From NCBI GenBank assembly GCA_963708805.1, contig CAVPUA010000001.1, positions 682,001 through 746,000 of the forward strand: DNA of 64,000 nucleotides, read 5' to 3'. Origin of the DNA: CAVPUA01 sp963708805 (GTDB lineage: Bacteria > Actinomycetota > Actinomycetes > Mycobacteriales > Jatrophihabitantaceae). Under the pieces are notes generated by a model that saw only the letters and a list, made by a program, of their open reading frames with translations, was not told where the DNA came from and searched no databases. A program made the position numbers and the translations under genes. This document shows positions 54,228-62,637 of this stretch, one piece after another (position 1 is the stretch's first letter; every line of letters starts with the position of its first letter).

Positions 54228-54249
54228 AGTAAGTTCCATGGAACATACT
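54228..54249 (-). promoter_or_regulatory. Probable MarR operator
   Basis: The core GTTCCATGGAAC (54233-54244) is a perfect 12-base palindrome. With flanking AGTA and TACT it forms a nearly perfect 22-base inverted repeat. It lies 14 bases before the oxidoreductase start codon, the place where a MarR dimer would block transcription. Confidence 0.7.
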
Positions 54250-54274
54250 ACGTCGGGCGCCGTGAGCCGCCAGA

Positions 54275-56668
54275 TCAACCCGAAGAACGCGATTCGCTGA
54301 ATACGAGGTCGGCACTGCGCGGCGGTGCGATGAAGAAGCCCTGGGCCATCTCGCATCCGATGTCGGCCAGCGTGGCGAGGTGGTCAGCCGTTTCGACGCC
54401 TTCGGCGATCACGGCGAGGCCGAATGCGTGTGCGGCCTCGACGAGCAGGGCCAACAAGCGTCGCGAACCGGGGTGGGCGGAGGACAGGAACGTCCGGTCG
54501 ATCTTGATGGTGTGCGCGGGCAGATGCTGCAGCTGGTTGACCGAGGTGTAGCCGGTTCCGAAGTCGTCGATGCTGACGCCGACGCCGAGTTCGCGCAGCG
54601 TGTTGAGGTGCGTCATGGCGCCGAGGTCGTCGACCCGGACCGTCTCGGTCAGTTCGATGACGAGCCGGTCGGGCGCCAGGCCGCTGTCGCGCAGAGCGTC
54701 GGTCACGTCGTCGATGATCCGGGCGTTGTTGAGGTGACGTCCGGAGATGTTGACGGCGACCCAGGTGTCTTCTTCGACGCCCTGGCTCGACCAGGTCGTG
54801 AGCTGGTGGACGGCTTCTGCGAGCGCCCACCGGCCGAGATCGCAGACGAGGTTCGAGGCTTCCGCGACCGGGATGAACTCGTCGGGGCTGAGGGTGCCGA
54901 GCCCCGGGCGGTTCCAGCGGGCGAGTGCCTCGTAGCCACGGATATGGGACGTGGCGACGTCGATGATCGGCTGATAGTGCAGGACGAACTCGCCCTGGTT
55001 CAATCCGCTGGCGATAGCGGCTTCGAGGTCCGCCCGGGCGCTCAGCGTCCGGCGCAACGCGTCGTCGAAGACTTCGACGCGTCCTCGGCCCGACCGCTTC
55101 GCGCGATAGGCCGCCGCGTCGGCTTCCCCGAGCAGGCGGTCGGCGTCGGTGTGGGCGTCGAGATTGAAGCTGATGCCGACGCTCGCCCCGACGCCCAGCG
55201 ACGCGCCCCCGCCGATACCGACGATCGGCCGTGAGATCGCGGCGATGAGGCGGTGGGCGATGTCCACGGCGTCGTGCTCGGAGTCCAGCGGCTCGAGCAG
55301 GACGACGAACTCGTCGCCGCCGAGGCGGGCGGTCACGTCGCCGCCGCGCACGAGGTCCTGCATTCGGCTGGCGACTTCGCGCAACACACCGTCGCCGGCG
55401 GCATGCCCGAAGGTGTCGTTGACGTTCTTGAAACCGTCGAGATCCACGAACAGCAGGCCGATGAGCGCGCCCGAGCGTTGTGCGCGGTGCAGGGTGCCCT
55501 GGATCAGGTCGATGGCGTGAGCTCGGTTGGGCAGCTCGGTGAGCGCATCGTGTGACGCCTGGTAGGCCAGGTCGGTCTGCAGTCGGTCCCGGTCCCGGTT
55601 CGAGGCGACGATCTGATCGATGGCGAAGTTCATGCGGCCGACGACGAGCAGGAAGAGGACGACCGACCCGGCGACGATGGCCCAGCCGTCCACCGAATGC
55701 GCGAACAGGAGCTGAACGGCGAACGTGGCGGGCGCGGTGAGCGTCGCGAACGTCAGCGCGACGAGGCGGCGCCGGCTGAATCCCTGCTCGGTCACGGGTT
55801 CGGAATCCGACATCGACCGCATCGAGGGATGCAGCGCCGCCGCCCCCCACAGGACGTAGGAACCGAGCCACAGGAAATCGAAGGTCGTCGCGCTGCTGGA
55901 GACCAGGTTGACCAGGTCGGAGGCCGTGTCACCGAGGACCAGCAAGGACACCGCGGTCAGCAACAAGCGAAACGACGGCGTGCGACCGCCCGGGGTGGTG
56001 ACGAGGCGCACCAGCAACCCGATCAGCAGGATGTCGGCGACCGGGTAGGCCACGCCGACGGCCGAAGCGGCGAGCGACTGCTGGGATTCCAGCATCGTCG
56101 GGTGAGCAAGCAGCACCCACGACAGGACTCCGAGACCGGCCGTGACGATGGCGCTGTCGAGCAGGCCGGCGACATCGCGTCCAGAACGCCGGCGCCGGAT
56201 GAGCAGGATCAAGGACCAGCCGAGAACGGGGTAGGCGGCGAGGTAGAACGCGTCGGCCAGCGACGGGTAGCGCGTGACGTGCTCGACGTCTTGGAACCAG
56301 CTGTCGACAGCGTCGCCGACGACCCACGTCAACTGGCCGGCGGCCATGAGCAGCCAGGGCGCGCGACGCGTCGGCTGGTTCAGGCGAACGCCGACGAGAA
56401 CCGCAATCACACCCGAGAGGCCCACGGCCACGTAGACGATGTCTTGCCCGAGCCCGGCGGGAGCGGCGTAGAACGCGGCAACCGAGATGAGCCCGAGAAC
56501 GAGATAGATCCGCCAGGCCAGGTGGGGAACGAGGGGGCGCTCGGCGACGGGTTCGAGCTCAGCGCCGGCAAGGGGGCGTACGACTCGAACCACGCGCTCG
56601 CGCCCGTGATCGCCGTCCGAGGACGGCACGGGTCGCACTGGGGAGTGGACATCGTCGATTGCGGTCAT
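54275..56668 (-). CDS. Membrane GGDEF-EAL c-di-GMP turnover protein
   Basis: 797 residues from ATG 56668. About nine hydrophobic helices occupy residues 50-340. A GGDEF domain follows (DLDGFKNVNDTFGHAAGDGVL; intact LGGDEFVVL), then an EAL domain (GYEALARW; WVAVNISGRHL; IELTET; DDFGTGYTSVNQLQHLP; VIAEGVET). Both active sites look intact, so it could both make and break c-di-GMP. The sensor is the membrane part, without a known ligand. The longer frame begins at 56716 but adds only uncharged filler. Confidence 0.92.
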   Translation of the reverse strand: MTAIDDVHSPVRPVPSSDGDHGRERVVRVVRPLAGAELEPVAERPLVPHLAWRIYLVLGLISVAAFYAAPAGLGQDIVYVAVGLSGVIAVLVGVRLNQPTRRAPWLLMAAGQLTWVVGDAVDSWFQDVEHVTRYPSLADAFYLAAYPVLGWSLILLIRRRRSGRDVAGLLDSAIVTAGLGVLSWVLLAHPTMLESQQSLAASAVGVAYPVADILLIGLLVRLVTTPGGRTPSFRLLLTAVSLLVLGDTASDLVNLVSSSATTFDFLWLGSYVLWGAAALHPSMRSMSDSEPVTEQGFSRRRLVALTFATLTAPATFAVQLLFAHSVDGWAIVAGSVVLFLLVVGRMNFAIDQIVASNRDRDRLQTDLAYQASHDALTELPNRAHAIDLIQGTLHRAQRSGALIGLLFVDLDGFKNVNDTFGHAAGDGVLREVASRMQDLVRGGDVTARLGGDEFVVLLEPLDSEHDAVDIAHRLIAAISRPIVGIGGGASLGVGASVGISFNLDAHTDADRLLGEADAAAYRAKRSGRGRVEVFDDALRRTLSARADLEAAIASGLNQGEFVLHYQPIIDVATSHIRGYEALARWNRPGLGTLSPDEFIPVAEASNLVCDLGRWALAEAVHQLTTWSSQGVEEDTWVAVNISGRHLNNARIIDDVTDALRDSGLAPDRLVIELTETVRVDDLGAMTHLNTLRELGVGVSIDDFGTGYTSVNQLQHLPAHTIKIDRTFLSSAHPGSRRLLALLVEAAHAFGLAVIAEGVETADHLATLADIGCEMAQGFFIAPPRSADLVFSESRSSG

Positions 56669-56937
56669 GTCAGGCCTCGGCGTCGCTGGTCGGCGCCCCC
56701 GAGAAGTCCGCACCAATCGACGTCACAGACACGACATCCGTCGAATGTCAGATTGGTGGCGAACTGCAACCCTTACGCGGATTAAGATAACACGAAACTA
56801 ACACTGTCCCAAATCATGTCCAAGGGCGGCGTCGTCCCCGACCCGTTCGCGCAAGGCCGTGATGCGCGGGCGGGCGAGGACGACAGCGGCGTCCTCTACG
56901 GTGGAAGACACCGCGCACGCTTCTTCGAGGAGTCGTC

Positions 56938-57285
56938 ATGGACATCGCCCGCGCCCAGGAGCTGCTGACCGCGCAGCGCCAGGAGCTCACTGACCTGTTG
57001 GGTCGCAATCAATCCGCCGCCGCCCAGGATCGCGATGCCGAGGACGAACGGGGCGCCGACATCGACGACCCGGCCCAGCCGCTGACCGAGGAGGCCGTCG
57101 ACGACGCCGTGAGCACGAGCATCCGCGAGCGACTGGACGCAGTCGATCGGGCTGAACGCCGGCTGGCCGATGGCACGTACGGCAAGTCCGTGCTGAGCGG
57201 CGAGCCGATTCCCGACGAGCGCCTCGAAGCCGAACCGACGGCCGAACTCACCGTTGCCGAACAGACTGCGAAGGATCGCGACTGA
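56938..57285 (+). CDS. DksA/TraR-like protein without zinc cysteines
   Basis: 115 residues: a coiled-coil first half (MDIARAQELLTAQRQELTDLL ... SIRERLDAVDRAERRLADGTYG) and the end SGEPIPDERLEAEPTAELTV. The pattern GTYGxCxxCGxPIxxxRLxAxPxAxxCxxC of DksA/TraR is readable, but all four Cys are replaced (KSVLSG and ELTVAE). DksA-type proteins enter the RNA polymerase secondary channel. Here the globular part must fold without zinc. ATG 56938 follows GAGGAG. The cupin gene starts 11 bases later. Confidence 0.8.
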   Translation: MDIARAQELLTAQRQELTDLLGRNQSAAAQDRDAEDERGADIDDPAQPLTEEAVDDAVSTSIRERLDAVDRAERRLADGTYGKSVLSGEPIPDERLEAEPTAELTVAEQTAKDRD

Positions 57286-57296
57286 GAGGACACCCG

Positions 57297-57758
57297 ATGA
57301 GCCAGCTCTATCTCGCGCAACCCGAGCAGCACCAGCAGCTCGAATGGCTCGACAACGGCACGTTGGCGATGTTGCTCGACGGTGCCGCCACCGACGGTCA
57401 GCTGATGATGGGCCGCTTCGATGTGGCCGAGGGCGAAGCGCCGCCGTTTCACAAGCATCTGCGTGAGGACGAGATCTTCATGTTGATCAAGGGCACTGCA
57501 CTCGTCTGGTACGACGACGACGAGTACGAGCTGGCCGAGGGCGGCGTGGTCTTCCTGCCGCGCAATGTCCCGCACGCCTATCGGATCACGTCCAAGACGG
57601 CCGACTTGTTGATGATCAACACCCCGGCGGGCATCGAAGGCATGTTCCGCGCCACCGGCCGCGACAAGTCGACGCCCCGTCCGGAGGGGTTCACGGTGAC
57701 ACCGGATCCGGCGATCTCCGAGCAGTACGGCAACGTGGTGCTCGGGCCGCCGCGGTGA
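57297..57758 (+). CDS. Cupin-domain protein
   Basis: 153 residues with one cupin barrel. Motif 1 is APPFHKHLREDEIFMLIKG, giving two His and a Glu for metal binding. Motif 2 is VFLPRNVPHAYRI, giving the last His. It resembles quercetin-dioxygenase-like small cupins. ATG 57297 has GAGAGG upstream. Its stop overlaps the acetyltransferase start (GTGA). Confidence 0.85.
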   Translation: MSQLYLAQPEQHQQLEWLDNGTLAMLLDGAATDGQLMMGRFDVAEGEAPPFHKHLREDEIFMLIKGTALVWYDDDEYELAEGGVVFLPRNVPHAYRITSKTADLLMINTPAGIEGMFRATGRDKSTPRPEGFTVTPDPAISEQYGNVVLGPPR

Positions 57759-58345
57759 CTGGTCGGCCGCGCCCAGCGACCCTGGCCGACGCCGCCACCG
57801 TCACCGAACTGATCGTCGGCGCGTTCTTCGACGACCCGACCTGGAGCTGGGCCTATCCCGACCCTGCGACTCGCCGTGATCAGCACCGGCAACTGTGGGG
57901 ATTGATCGTCGAGGGCGCGTTGCGCTACCCGTGGGTGTGGCTGGCCGAGGGCGACGTCGCGACGAGTGTCTGGATCCCGCCCGGGGGCACCGACCTGTCG
58001 GCCGAGCAGGAACACCGGCTGGAGGAGCTGTTCGCCGCGCGGCCCGAGTGGGGTCGCTCCGCGCGCGCCTTCGAGCTGTTCGAGGGCGCCCATCCACGCG
58101 AGGTGCCCCACTACTACTTGAGCCTGCTGGCGACCGACCCGGCACATCGAGGTCACGGGTACGGGCTGGGACTGCTGGCCGACAACTTGGGTCGCATCGA
58201 CGACGAGGGCGCCTGCGCCTATCTCGAAGCGAGCAATCCGGTGAACGTGGCGCTGTACGAGCGGTACGGGTTCGACGTCGTCGGCTCGTTCGACCTGCCC
58301 GAGGACGGCGGCACCGTGCACAGGATGTGGCGCGAGGCGCGCTGA
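57755..58345 (+). CDS. GNAT-family N-acetyltransferase
   Basis: 196 residues with the GNAT acetyl-CoA site YYLSLLATDPAHRGHGYGLGLLADNLG (the R-G-x-G-x-G/A type loop) and the terminal NPVNVALYERYGFDVVGSFDLP. The N-terminal PATLADAATVTELIVGAFFDDP is typical. Substrate unknown. Translationally coupled to the cupin gene and probably co-transcribed with the DksA-like gene as well. Confidence 0.9.
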   Translation: MTGRPRPATLADAATVTELIVGAFFDDPTWSWAYPDPATRRDQHRQLWGLIVEGALRYPWVWLAEGDVATSVWIPPGGTDLSAEQEHRLEELFAARPEWGRSARAFELFEGAHPREVPHYYLSLLATDPAHRGHGYGLGLLADNLGRIDDEGACAYLEASNPVNVALYERYGFDVVGSFDLPEDGGTVHRMWREAR

Positions 58346-58358
58346 CCGGTCGCGGCGA

Positions 58359-58535
58359 TCAGGCCGCGGTGTCGTCGGACCGATCGCGCAGGCCGCGGAG
58401 GTCGGCCACCATCAGATCCAGCTTGTCGCCGAGCACCTCGTAGCGGTGCCGGCAAGCAGCTGAGCAGAAGCCATGCCCGGCGCGGTCTGCGACCACGACC
58501 AGGGCATCGCACATTTCGCATGACTTGAACTTCAC
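58359..58535 (-). CDS. Small zinc-ribbon protein
   Basis: 58 residues from GTG 58535: VKFKSCEMCDALVVVADRAGHGFCSAACRHRYEVLGDKLDLMV and onward. CxxC and CxxxC pairs about 15 residues apart suggest one zinc site, followed by a helix. GGGGGT lies upstream. It converges with the acetyltransferase gene. Function unknown. Confidence 0.6.
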   Translation of the reverse strand: MKFKSCEMCDALVVVADRAGHGFCSAACRHRYEVLGDKLDLMVADLRGLRDRSDDTAA

Positions 58536-58677
58536 GATCAACCCCCGTTGCGTACGTTGTTGATCTTTGCACGCGGAGCGGACTTCACCCGGTTGGATTC
58601 CCGACGTGTCGGACCCGAGTTGTTGCTGCTGCGGCGTCACGAGGCGCGAGGCGGTGCGGCCGCGTCGGGGCATGAGA

Positions 58678-58718
58678 AGAGCCCCTCAGATCGTCGGGGG
58701 TTCGACCTGAGGGGCTCT
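58678..58718 (+). terminator. Perfect 12-bp stem-loop
   Basis: AGAGCCCCTCAG (58678-58689) and CTGAGGGGCTCT (58707-58718) pair perfectly around a 17-base loop, in a 540-base stretch without a supported gene (58536-59074). It can act as a terminator in either direction. The DNA after it, 58745-58790, is unusually AT-rich for this genome and may hold a promoter. Confidence 0.6.
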
Positions 58719-59074
58719 GGGGACAACTCTGCCCGGGCGGCGAGCCGACGTCAAGTTTCTGTTAGTTAAATTCATGTTAACGACTGGGGATGCACTCTTG
58801 ACGGGGTGTGACCTGCCACCGGGCGACTGAGCGTGACGAGTCGTAATCGCTGGATTGAGACAGGGGTGGCGGACCGACGCGGGGCAAGGTAAGGTCCGCG
58901 TTAAGTCACTGCGTCGCTCGCGAGGGGTCGAGCAGTGGCGAGATCTGTCTGGTCATTCGTGACCGAGGCAGACGAGCCGGGGGCGTGGCAGCGGCCAGTC
59001 TCCGGAGGGGAAATCCTGGGGGCCGGAGTCGTCGTCGGCCCGCCCCCGGTTCACACCCCCCCGCGCGGGCCCGG

Positions 59075-59566
59075 TCAGCCCGGCCCGCCGCGCCCGTCGC
59101 CGTCGAGTCGGCGCGAGTCGTGCGTGAGGGGCCGGCCTTCGGGGACGACCTCGATCACGACGCGGTTCGGTGTGTCCAGGTGCGCGACGAACGGAGCCGG
59201 CGAGTCAGGAACCAGCCGCGCCGCGAACAGCGGATAGAACCAGTCGAGCGTCTCGCGATCGGTGTGCAGGACGGCCTGCCCGCGCTGCGCCAGCATCTGC
59301 CGTCCCGGCGCGTCGGTGCCCAGGTTGTTGACGACAACGGTGAGCCGAGGGTCGCTGCGCAGGCCCTCGACGTGCGTGCGCCCGTTCACCGCGCTGAGCC
59401 AGAACCGGTCCCGGGCGTACAGGAAGCTGAGCACGACCCCGCGCGGCCAGCCGTTCGCGTCGTGGAACGAGACGACGCACTGCTGTTGGGCGTCGAGGAG
59501 TTCGTGGAGCGCCTCGGGCGTCAGGGTTGCGCCGCGCAGTGATCCGGAGCTGGTCGGTTGGCTCAT
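59075..59566 (-). CDS. PPOX-class (F420/FMN split-barrel) protein
   Basis: 163 residues from ATG 59566. TLTPEALHELLDAQQQCVVSFHDANGWPRGVVLSFLYARDRFWLSAVNGRTHVEGLRSDPRLTVVVNN is the standard split-barrel start of pyridoxamine-5'-phosphate-oxidase-like proteins. AVLHTDRETLDWFYPLFAARLVP and RVVIEVVPE complete it. In actinobacteria many such proteins bind F420 rather than FMN. Substrate unknown. Divergent from the MFS gene, with a 16-base palindrome between them. Confidence 0.82.
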   Translation of the reverse strand: MSQPTSSGSLRGATLTPEALHELLDAQQQCVVSFHDANGWPRGVVLSFLYARDRFWLSAVNGRTHVEGLRSDPRLTVVVNNLGTDAPGRQMLAQRGQAVLHTDRETLDWFYPLFAARLVPDSPAPFVAHLDTPNRVVIEVVPEGRPLTHDSRRLDGDGRGGPG

Positions 59567-59617
59567 CGCATCCGAGTGTGGCACGTCGCACGGGGACCTG
59601 TTTCGCCGACGCTGCCT

Positions 59618-59633
59618 AGGCTAACGTTAGCCT
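59618..59633 (+). promoter_or_regulatory. 16-base palindrome between the PPOX and MFS genes
   Basis: AGGCTAACGTTAGCCT is a perfect palindrome, 51 bases before one start and 31 before the other. It resembles a repressor operator of TetR type. A distant likeness to DtxR/IdeR iron boxes exists, but the spacing differs. No regulator gene is adjacent. Confidence 0.55.
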
Positions 59634-59664
59634 TACTAACTAGTTGCGGAACGAGAGGTTCTGG

Positions 59665-61396
59665 ATGAGCGCGCCCAAGGGGTGGAGCAGCTTCCGCGTC
59701 GACAAGGACCATCCGAACTACAAGTGGGTGGCGCTGTCGAACACGACGCTCGGCGTGCTCATGGCGACGGTGAACCAGTCGATCGTGATCATCTCGCTGC
59801 CGGCGATCTTTCGAGGCATCAAGCTCGACCCGCTCGCGCCGGGCAATGTCAGCTATCTGCTCTGGATGCTGATGGGCTTCCTGGTGGTGACGGCCGTGCT
59901 CGTCGTCTCGCTGGGCCGTCTGGGTGACATCTACGGACGGGTCAAGATCTACAACTACGGCTTCGTCGTCTTCACCGTCGGTTCGATCGCTTTGGCGTTC
60001 GATCCGATGACCGGCAGCAGCGGGGCCCTCTGGCTCATCCTGTGGCGACTCGTTCAGGGCGTCGGCGGCGCCATGCTGTTCGCCAACTCGACGGCCATCC
60101 TCACCGACGCCTTTCCGGCCGAGCGGCGGGGAATGGCGTTGGGCATCAACCAGGTCGCGGCGATCGCCGGTTCGTTCATCGGCCTGATCGCCGGCGGTCT
60201 GCTCAGCGAGGTCGACTGGCGCCTGGTCTTCTTCGTCTCGGTCCCCTTCGGCCTGCGTCGGCACGATCTGGTCCTACCGCAGCCTGCATGAGCTCAGCGA
60301 GCGGCGGCCGGCGCGGATCGACTGGTGGGGCAATCTGCTGTTCGCGATCGGCCTGACCGCGGTTCTCGCCGCCATCACGTACGGCATCCAGCCCTACGGG
60401 GGCCGGACGATGGGTTGGACCAATCCCTGGGTGATCACCGGTCTGGCCGGCGGCGTGGCTCTGCTGATCGTCTTCTGCTTCGTCGAGACGCGCGTGGCTC
60501 AGCCCATGTTCGCGCTGTCGCTGTTTCGCATCCGCTCGTTCTGGGCCGCCAATCTGGCCGGCCTGCTCGCCGCGATCGCCCGCGGCGGCCTTCAGTTCAT
60601 GTTGATCATTTGGCTGCAGGGAATCTGGTTGCCGCTGCACGGCTACAAGTTCGAGGACACGCCGCTGTGGGCGGGCATCTATCTGTTGCCACTCACGATC
60701 GCCTTCTTGATCGTCGGTCCGCTCTCGGGGTCGTTGTCGGACCGGTTCGGCGCCCGTGCGTTCGCGACCGGTGGATTGGTGCTCGTGGCACTCAGCTTCC
60801 TCGGCTTGCTGCTGCTGCCGGTCAACTTCAACTACTGGGCGTTCGCCGGGCTGCTGGTCCTGAACGGAATCGGCTCGGGCCTGTTCTCGGCGCCCAACTC
60901 GACGGCGATCATGAACAGCGTGCCCGCCCATCAGCGCGGACAGGCGTCGGGCATGCGGGGAACGTTCCAGAACGCGGGGACGTCGTTGTCGATCGGCGTG
61001 TTCTTCTCGCTGATGATCGCGGGCCTCGCGGCCACGCTGCCCAACGCGTTGCGCACCGGGCTCACCGCGCACCACGTGCCGGCCGCGGTGGCGAACTCGG
61101 TCGCCGCCCAGCCGCCGGTCGGCAGCCTCTTCGCGGCCTTCCTCGGCTACAACCCGATCCAGACGCTCGTCGGGTCGCCGACCCTGAACGGGCTGCCGGC
61201 GTCTGATCGATCGACGTTGACGGGTCAGCAGTTCTTCCCGAACCTGCTGTCGGGGCCGTTCCACCACGGGCTCATCATCGTGTTCAGCGCGGCCATCGCC
61301 ATGTCGCTGATCGGGGCGTTCGCGTCACTGTTCCGCGGTACGCGCTTCGTCTACGCCGAACCGCCGGTGGCGCAGGAAGCGGTCACGGCGGCGTGA
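59665..61396 (+). CDS. DHA2-type MFS drug exporter (frameshifted)
   Basis: About 577 residues, 14 helices. VALSNTTLGVLMATVNQSIVIISLPAIF is the typical EmrB/QacA helix 1 (usually LDxTIVNVALP). LGRLGDIYGRVKIY is the motif after helix 3 and LWRLVQGVGGAMLFANSTAILTDAFP the motif C region. The frame shifts near 60253: FFVSVPFGL continues after one base as TIWSYRSLHELSERRPARIDWWGNLL. ATG 59665 is in frame with the conserved start. Substrate unknown. Confidence 0.85.
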
Positions 61397-62633
61397 GCGA
61401 ACTGCCGACCGTGTAGATCGACTTCGGTTCGAGCTGTCGCATGACGATCGCCGAGCCGATCACCGCGAGCATGATCGGCACGAGCAACTGCGGCCCACTG
61501 CGGGTCAGCTCGTAGATCAGGACGACCGACGAGACCGGGGCCCGCAGCGCCGCCGCCATGATCGCCCGCCGCCCCGACGAGCGCGAACGCGCCGAGTGGT
61601 GACCCCGGCCAGACGTGCAGCCAGATCTTGCCGGCCGCGGCACCGAGCAACGCCCCGGTGGCCAGGGCCGGGGTGAACAACCCGCCGACCGCGCCGGAGC
61701 GCAGGCAGGCAGCGGTCGCGAGCGGCTTGAGCACCATCAGCGACGCGAACAGCAGCAGCGAACCCGTCCCGTCGAGCGCCACCTGGGTCGGTCCCTTGCC
61801 GTTGCCGAGCAGTTGCGGATACGCGATCGCGACGAGGCCCAGCACCGCGAACACCGACGTCGTCGAGACGATCAAGTGCCATCCCGTCGGCTTGTGCTGC
61901 GCGGGCCACGCCGATGAGGCGGACGAACAGGACGGCGGCCAGCCCGCAGACCGGTCCGATCACGACGGCGAAGACGGTGAGGGTTGACGTGTCTCGCCAC
62001 GCGCCGATCGTGTACGTCGGCGAGTTGCCGATGATCGTGTGCGCCACGACGGTGGCGATCACCGAGGTCGATCGAGAGCGGGCAGTACGGCGTCCAGGCC
62101 GGACGGTCGCCAGCAGCACTTCGAGCGTGAAGACGGCGCCCCCGAGCGGAACGTTGTAGACCGCGGCCAGCCCGGCGCCCGCGCCGCAGGCCATCAGCAG
62201 CCGGCGCTGATCGGCCGAGAGGCCCGCCCACTCCGAGAGCTGCGAGGCCCACGCGGCTCCGGCCTGCCGCGGTGCGCCCTCGCGTCCCAGCGATGCGCCC
62301 AGCGCGACGATCACGATCTGCAGGACGGCGTCGACGAGTGAGGGGACCAGCCGCATCCGGCCGTCCTTGCCCCATACCGCCGCCGACACCGACTGGCTCT
62401 CGCCGATCCACCGGCGCTGGGCCCACCAGCCGACGCCGGCGACCAGTCCGGCCATGGTGAAGACGAGCACGCGCCGCTCGTACGACGCGTGCTGGACGCC
62501 GTACAGGAAGCGTGTTCTCGGTGTAGCCGAAGGCCAGGTGCTGGACGCCGTGCAGCAGCAGCGTGAGCAGCCCGCCGGCAACTCCGGCTCCTGCGCCGGT
62601 GAGCAGCACGACCGCCCAGTAGCGAGCCGTCAT
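61383..62633 (-). CDS. ClC-family chloride channel/transporter (frameshifted)
   Basis: About 415 residues. MTARYWAVVLLTGAGAGVAGGLLTLLLHGVQHLAFGY starts the first helix. ASLGREGAPRQ is the conserved GREGP-type selectivity segment with its gating Glu. GAGAGLAAVYNVPLGGAVFTLEVLL and RSGAVGGLFTPALATGALLGA (GxFxP) are further family signatures. Breaks near 62512, 62090, 61915 and 61575 scatter it over three frames. All ClC landmarks are present in order, so it is probably intact in the organism. It overlaps the MFS gene tail to tail by 14 bases. Confidence 0.82.
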
Positions 62634-62637
62634 CCCG

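Noticed and set aside
58745..58934. Possible riboswitch (c-di-GMP or c-di-AMP) upstream of the 58935 ORF
   Set aside because: I looked for the conserved cores of these classes and could not match them, and there is no supported downstream gene.
58935..59237. Plus-strand ORF MARSVWSFVTEADEP... with a Pro-rich segment
   Set aside because: Half of it is antisense to the PPOX-fold gene, no family is recognised, and only a weak ribosome site is seen; kept as a point of interest, not as a gene.
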